Shown here piece by piece: positions 60,983 through 64,000 of a stretch of 64,000 nucleotides of DNA. This stretch comes from Candidatus Ulvibacter alkanivorans (GTDB lineage: Bacteria; Bacteroidota; Bacteroidia; Flavobacteriales; Flavobacteriaceae). The notes below the pieces were generated by a model. That model was given only the letters and a program-made list of their open reading frames with translations. It made no database searches and was not told where the DNA came from. The position numbers and the translations under genes are program-made. Position 1 is the stretch's first letter. Each line of letters opens with the position of its first letter. The DNA lies in the NCBI RefSeq assembly GCF_003333325.1, contig NZ_QOLC01000080.1, positions 16,156 to 80,155 of the forward strand. The letters run 5' to 3'.

Positions 60983-63472
60983 ATGACGCGTTATTTTACC
61001 CTTCTATTTCTACTTGTGGCAACCACTATTACGGCTCAATTACAATCACCATCCGAATTTTTAGGCTATGAGATCGGCACTCAATTCTCACGCCACGCCG
61101 ATGTGGTAGACTATTTTGATCATGTCGCTAAAAATAGCCCTATGGTAACGTTCGATACCTATGGAAAAACCAATGAACGCAGACCACTCACCTATGCCAT
61201 AGTAAGTACGGCCGAAAACCTCGCAAATATAGAAACCATACGAACTAATAACCTTAAGAACATCGGAATGGAATCCGGAAATGCCAATCCGCAGACCGCC
61301 ATCGTATGGCTTAGCTTTAATGTACATGGAAATGAAGCCTCAAGTACCGAGGCCGCAATGAGTACCTTATACCAACTAATTACCGAAAAACAATCCTGGC
61401 TACAAAACACGGTGGTTATTATCGATCCTTGTGTGAACCCCGACGGTCGCGATCGTTATGCCAATTGGTACAATCAAGTTAAAGCGACACCGTACAACAC
61501 CGCACAGATCGCCACCGAACACAACGAACCATGGCCGGGCGGTCGTCCTAACCACTATCTTTTCGATCTTAATCGCGATTGGGCATGGGCAACACAAGTA
61601 GAAACGAGACAACGTCTTAATATCTACAACAAATGGATGCCTCATGTACATGTAGATTTTCACGAACAAGGGATAAATGAACCGTATTACTTTGCGCCTG
61701 CTGCAGAACCGTATCACGAAGCGATCACACCGTGGCAACGGGATTTTCAAACACAGATTGGTAAAAACCACGCCAAATATTTCGATCGTGAAGGTTGGTT
61801 GTTCTTTACACGAGAGCGTTTCGATCTGCTCTACCCAAGTTATGGGGACACCTACCCTACTTTTATGGGAGCCATTGGGATGACCTATGAGCAAGCAGGA
61901 CATGGACGTGCAGGATTAGGGATCATGACCGATGAAGGATACGTTCTTACCTTAGTAGATCGAGTAGCACATCACACCACCACTGCCCTGTCTACAGTTG
62001 AAATTTCATCTCAAAATGCTCAAAAATTAAATGAAGAGTTTAATAAATTCTTCTCAAAAGATGATTTTAAATACAAAAGTTATGTTCTGAAAGGTGACCC
62101 GGATAAAATCATGGCACTAACGAAATTGCTCGACCTACACGAAATTAAGTATGGTTTTACCACTAGTGGTTCTGTGAGTGGCTATAATTACACAACAAAC
62201 ACTAAAGGCAGTATGGATGCAACCAATGCGTTGGTTGTAAGCACTAATCAGCCTAAGGGAACAATGGTAAAAGTGTTGTTCGAACCCGATGCACAACTTT
62301 CGGAACCGTTGACCTATGACATTACTGCCTGGAGTGTTCCGCACGCCTATGGCTTAGAGGCGATTGCAAGTAGTTCGTTAGTAACTGCCAATGAAAGCAA
62401 TCCGTTTACTACAAATTTAGCAACTGCAGTTCCTACAGCCGCAGGATATATTGCCGAGTGGAACAGTTTAAGTGACGCTAAGTTCTTGGCAGAATTACTT
62501 TCAAACGACATCCGAGTGCGTTTTTCAGAAAAACCTTTAAGCTTTAGTGGTAAAAAGTTTAACCGAGGTAGCTTGGTGATCACGAAGAGTGATAATAGAA
62601 CCAACACCGATTTTCATTCAAAATTAATTGAGATCGCAAACAAACATAAACGCGAACTCTATGCTTCTGCTACGAGTTTTGGTGATAACCTAACCGATTT
62701 TGGATCTCCAGACATTAAATTAATCAACAAGCAACGCATAGCAGTTATTCAAGGAGAAGGAACTTCTTCATTGAGCTATGGCGCCATTTGGCATTTCTTC
62801 GAACAACAACTAAATTACCCCATTACTTCTATCAATACCGATGATATTGGTCGTGCACCGCTTGAAAACTTCGATGTCATCGTTATGCCAGAAGGATGGT
62901 ACGGACGTATTCTAAACGACAACGCCATCGATAAAATAAAAGATTGGGTGCGAAGTGGAGGAACGTTGATCGCCATGGGCCGCGCCGTTGGAAACTTTGA
63001 AGGAAAAGATGGCTTCGGGCTTACTAGTAACACTAAAGATGCAAAAGAGGAAGATAGTGATGACACAGCAGACGATGCCTTGACCCCATACGATCAGCGG
63101 GAGCGTGAAAGCGTCAAGAATTTCATCACCGGAAGCATCTATAAAACTTCCTTAGACAATACACACCCAATGGCCTTTGGTTATGATAACACCTACTTTA
63201 CCCTAAAACTTGGGAATGACTCATACAAATTCCTCGAAAACGGTTATAACGTGGGGTATATTAAAGGGGATGCGGTGAGTGTTGCCGGCTTTTCCGGTGA
63301 AGATGCTAAAGCCGGATTGGCAAACTCCTTGGTGTTCGGTGAACATCGAATGGGAAGAGGAAGTGTAGTATACCTAGTAGACAACGTGATGTTCCGGTCG
63401 TTCTGGGAAAATGGAAAATTGCTGTTTGTAAACAGTATATTTTTTCTGAATAACAATGCATTCCGACTTTAA
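60983..63472 (+). CDS. exported M14 family zinc carboxypeptidase
   Basis: The 829-residue protein has a signal peptide (residues 1-19, ending ITAQ) and an M14 peptidase domain over about residues 25-320. Zinc ligands are in SFNVHGNEASSTEA near residue 112 (H-x-x-E) and the His of HVDFHEQG near residue 222; NRDWAW holds the substrate-binding Arg region, and the general-base Glu is in MTYEQAGHG near residue 310. A long C-terminal region (400-829) includes a glutamine-amidotransferase-like fold, IAVIQGEGTSSLSYGAIW near residue 585. No T9SS tail is evident. It is predicted to be periplasmic. Confidence 0.9.
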   Translation: MTRYFTLLFLLVATTITAQLQSPSEFLGYEIGTQFSRHADVVDYFDHVAKNSPMVTFDTYGKTNERRPLTYAIVSTAENLANIETIRTNNLKNIGMESGNANPQTAIVWLSFNVHGNEASSTEAAMSTLYQLITEKQSWLQNTVVIIDPCVNPDGRDRYANWYNQVKATPYNTAQIATEHNEPWPGGRPNHYLFDLNRDWAWATQVETRQRLNIYNKWMPHVHVDFHEQGINEPYYFAPAAEPYHEAITPWQRDFQTQIGKNHAKYFDREGWLFFTRERFDLLYPSYGDTYPTFMGAIGMTYEQAGHGRAGLGIMTDEGYVLTLVDRVAHHTTTALSTVEISSQNAQKLNEEFNKFFSKDDFKYKSYVLKGDPDKIMALTKLLDLHEIKYGFTTSGSVSGYNYTTNTKGSMDATNALVVSTNQPKGTMVKVLFEPDAQLSEPLTYDITAWSVPHAYGLEAIASSSLVTANESNPFTTNLATAVPTAAGYIAEWNSLSDAKFLAELLSNDIRVRFSEKPLSFSGKKFNRGSLVITKSDNRTNTDFHSKLIEIANKHKRELYASATSFGDNLTDFGSPDIKLINKQRIAVIQGEGTSSLSYGAIWHFFEQQLNYPITSINTDDIGRAPLENFDVIVMPEGWYGRILNDNAIDKIKDWVRSGGTLIAMGRAVGNFEGKDGFGLTSNTKDAKEEDSDDTADDALTPYDQRERESVKNFITGSIYKTSLDNTHPMAFGYDNTYFTLKLGNDSYKFLENGYNVGYIKGDAVSVAGFSGEDAKAGLANSLVFGEHRMGRGSVVYLVDNVMFRSFWENGKLLFVNSIFFLNNNAFRL

Positions 63473-63541
63473 TACCAAAAAACTAAGATACTGTAATTCG
63501 GATTAGCTTAATGTCAGTTAACATTTTTTCCGAAGAATAGG

Positions 63542-64000
63542 TCAATCACATTCCTTTATGCGTTTTCGATACTCTGTTGGAAGAATATTATAGCGCTTGA
63601 AGAATATTTTCGAGAAATAACTGCGGCTTTTAAATCCGATGTTATACACGATCTCCGAAATGGAATAATCGGTTGTTTTTAACAATTCGCAGGCCATATC
63701 TAATTTTAGCTCGCGTACATAAACGTTGACCGATGTGTCGAATAACGTTCTAAAACACGCCTGTAATTTTTTAGAATTTAAACCCGACTCGGTAGAAAGC
63801 GTATCGATGGTGATCGATTCAGATAGATTGTTTAATATAAAATCTTTTAATTTGTATGCTTTCTTAATATCTAACATGGAAATATCTTTAGGAAGATTCA
63901 CCTTATTTACATAATTCTCATGCTCGGTTAATTGCATTGCTAAGATCAAGTTTAACTGACCTTCTAACGACAATGTTCGAATAATCCCCCCTTCGGGAAC
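63542..64000 (-). CDS. AraC family helix-turn-helix regulator, 5'-truncated by the window edge
   Basis: The frame continues without a stop to the last base of the window (VPEGGIIRTLSLEGQ before the first internal TTG), so the N terminus and any sensor domain lie outside. The visible part ends in an AraC DNA-binding domain of about 95 residues: ITIDTLSTESGLNSKKLQACF (first helix-turn-helix) and YSISEIVYNIGFKSRSYFSK (second), closing with F-K-R-Y-N-I-L-P-T-E-Y-R-K. It converges on the M14 gene with 69 bases between stops and no clear terminator. Confidence 0.9.
   Translation of the reverse strand, partial: VPEGGIIRTLSLEGQLNLILAMQLTEHENYVNKVNLPKDISMLDIKKAYKLKDFILNNLSESITIDTLSTESGLNSKKLQACFRTLFDTSVNVYVRELKLDMACELLKTTDYSISEIVYNIGFKSRSYFSKIFFKRYNILPTEYRKRIKECD

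Noticed and set aside
61400..61903. 167-codon minus-strand open frame opposite the M14 peptidase
   Set aside because: It overlaps the catalytic domain of a well-supported gene and shows no recognisable domain.

Overview
The window is a continuous, gene-dense piece of chromosome from a marine-type member of the Flavobacteriaceae (Bacteroidota). The indications are: type IX secretion C-terminal domains on three exported proteins; a bacillithiol enzyme (BshC); families typical of flavobacteria (DUF5606, DUF368, GH3-like, QEGLA/DUF1704); and many upstream regions carrying the Bacteroidota promoter box TAnnTTTG rather than a sigma70 -10 plus Shine-Dalgarno. Base composition is moderately AT-rich throughout. 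I saw no tRNA, rRNA, CRISPR array, insertion sequence, integrase or phage gene. No stretch over 300 bases lacks a gene. Both edges cut genes: a class III aminotransferase on the left and an AraC-type regulator on the right.

Layout. 1-8.4 kb (+): aminotransferase, TPR protein, two tandem DUF368 undecaprenyl-phosphate translocase-like proteins, aroE, a DUF349 protein and a methyltransferase. 8.4-10.8 kb (-): mazG, DUF5606, def, ruvX. 10.95-18.3 kb: dapD, then a surface-glycan block with a GT9 heptosyltransferase-like enzyme, two CDP-glycerol phosphotransferase-like enzymes, two GT2 enzymes, a rhamnosyltransferase-like enzyme and a Kdo/LPS kinase-like protein. 18.4-25 kb (+): tsaC/sua5, CCA-adding enzyme, heme A synthase, pRiA4b ORF-3-like protein, nucleoid-associated protein and an ABC exporter. 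25-30 kb (+): two large secreted T9SS type B proteins. 30-36.3 kb: uvrB, a thioredoxin-like protein with a Cys-rich MarR regulator, a small metalloprotease-like protein, GH3-like protein, rluF. 36.3-42.6 kb: hsp20, DUF2254, TerB-like, small exported protein, sucC, lysA, SRPBCC. 42.6-56.1 kb (almost all -): flavin oxidoreductase, T9SS subtilase, mnmA, YwqK-like, yidC, pyrG, small proteins, osmC, LysM lipoprotein, guaA. 56.3-64 kb: a QEGLA/DUF1704 metallopeptidase-like gene followed by a GshB-like ATP-grasp ligase, convergent with bshC, then an M14 carboxypeptidase and the partial AraC regulator.

How the genes work together. Envelope construction dominates: lipid-carrier recycling (DUF368 pair), LPS/glycan assembly (11.8-18.3 kb), diaminopimelate and lysine synthesis (dapD, lysA), YidC insertion, and exported T9SS or LysM proteins. 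The rest is core nucleotide, translation and tRNA-modification metabolism (pyrG, guaA, mnmA, tsaC, cca, rluF, def), DNA repair (uvrB, ruvX) and stress or redox functions (hsp20, osmC, bshC, MarR plus thioredoxin-like).

The best candidate for an undescribed system is the DUF1704/QEGLA peptidase plus ATP-grasp ligase pair at 56287-59159. A second unexplained signal is a strongly over-represented heptamer, TTC(C/G)GAA, spread over the whole window in coding and non-coding DNA. Promoter calls below rest on matching the published Bacteroidota consensus (TTG about 17-23 bases before TAnnTTTG, transcription starting about 4-6 bases after it) by eye.
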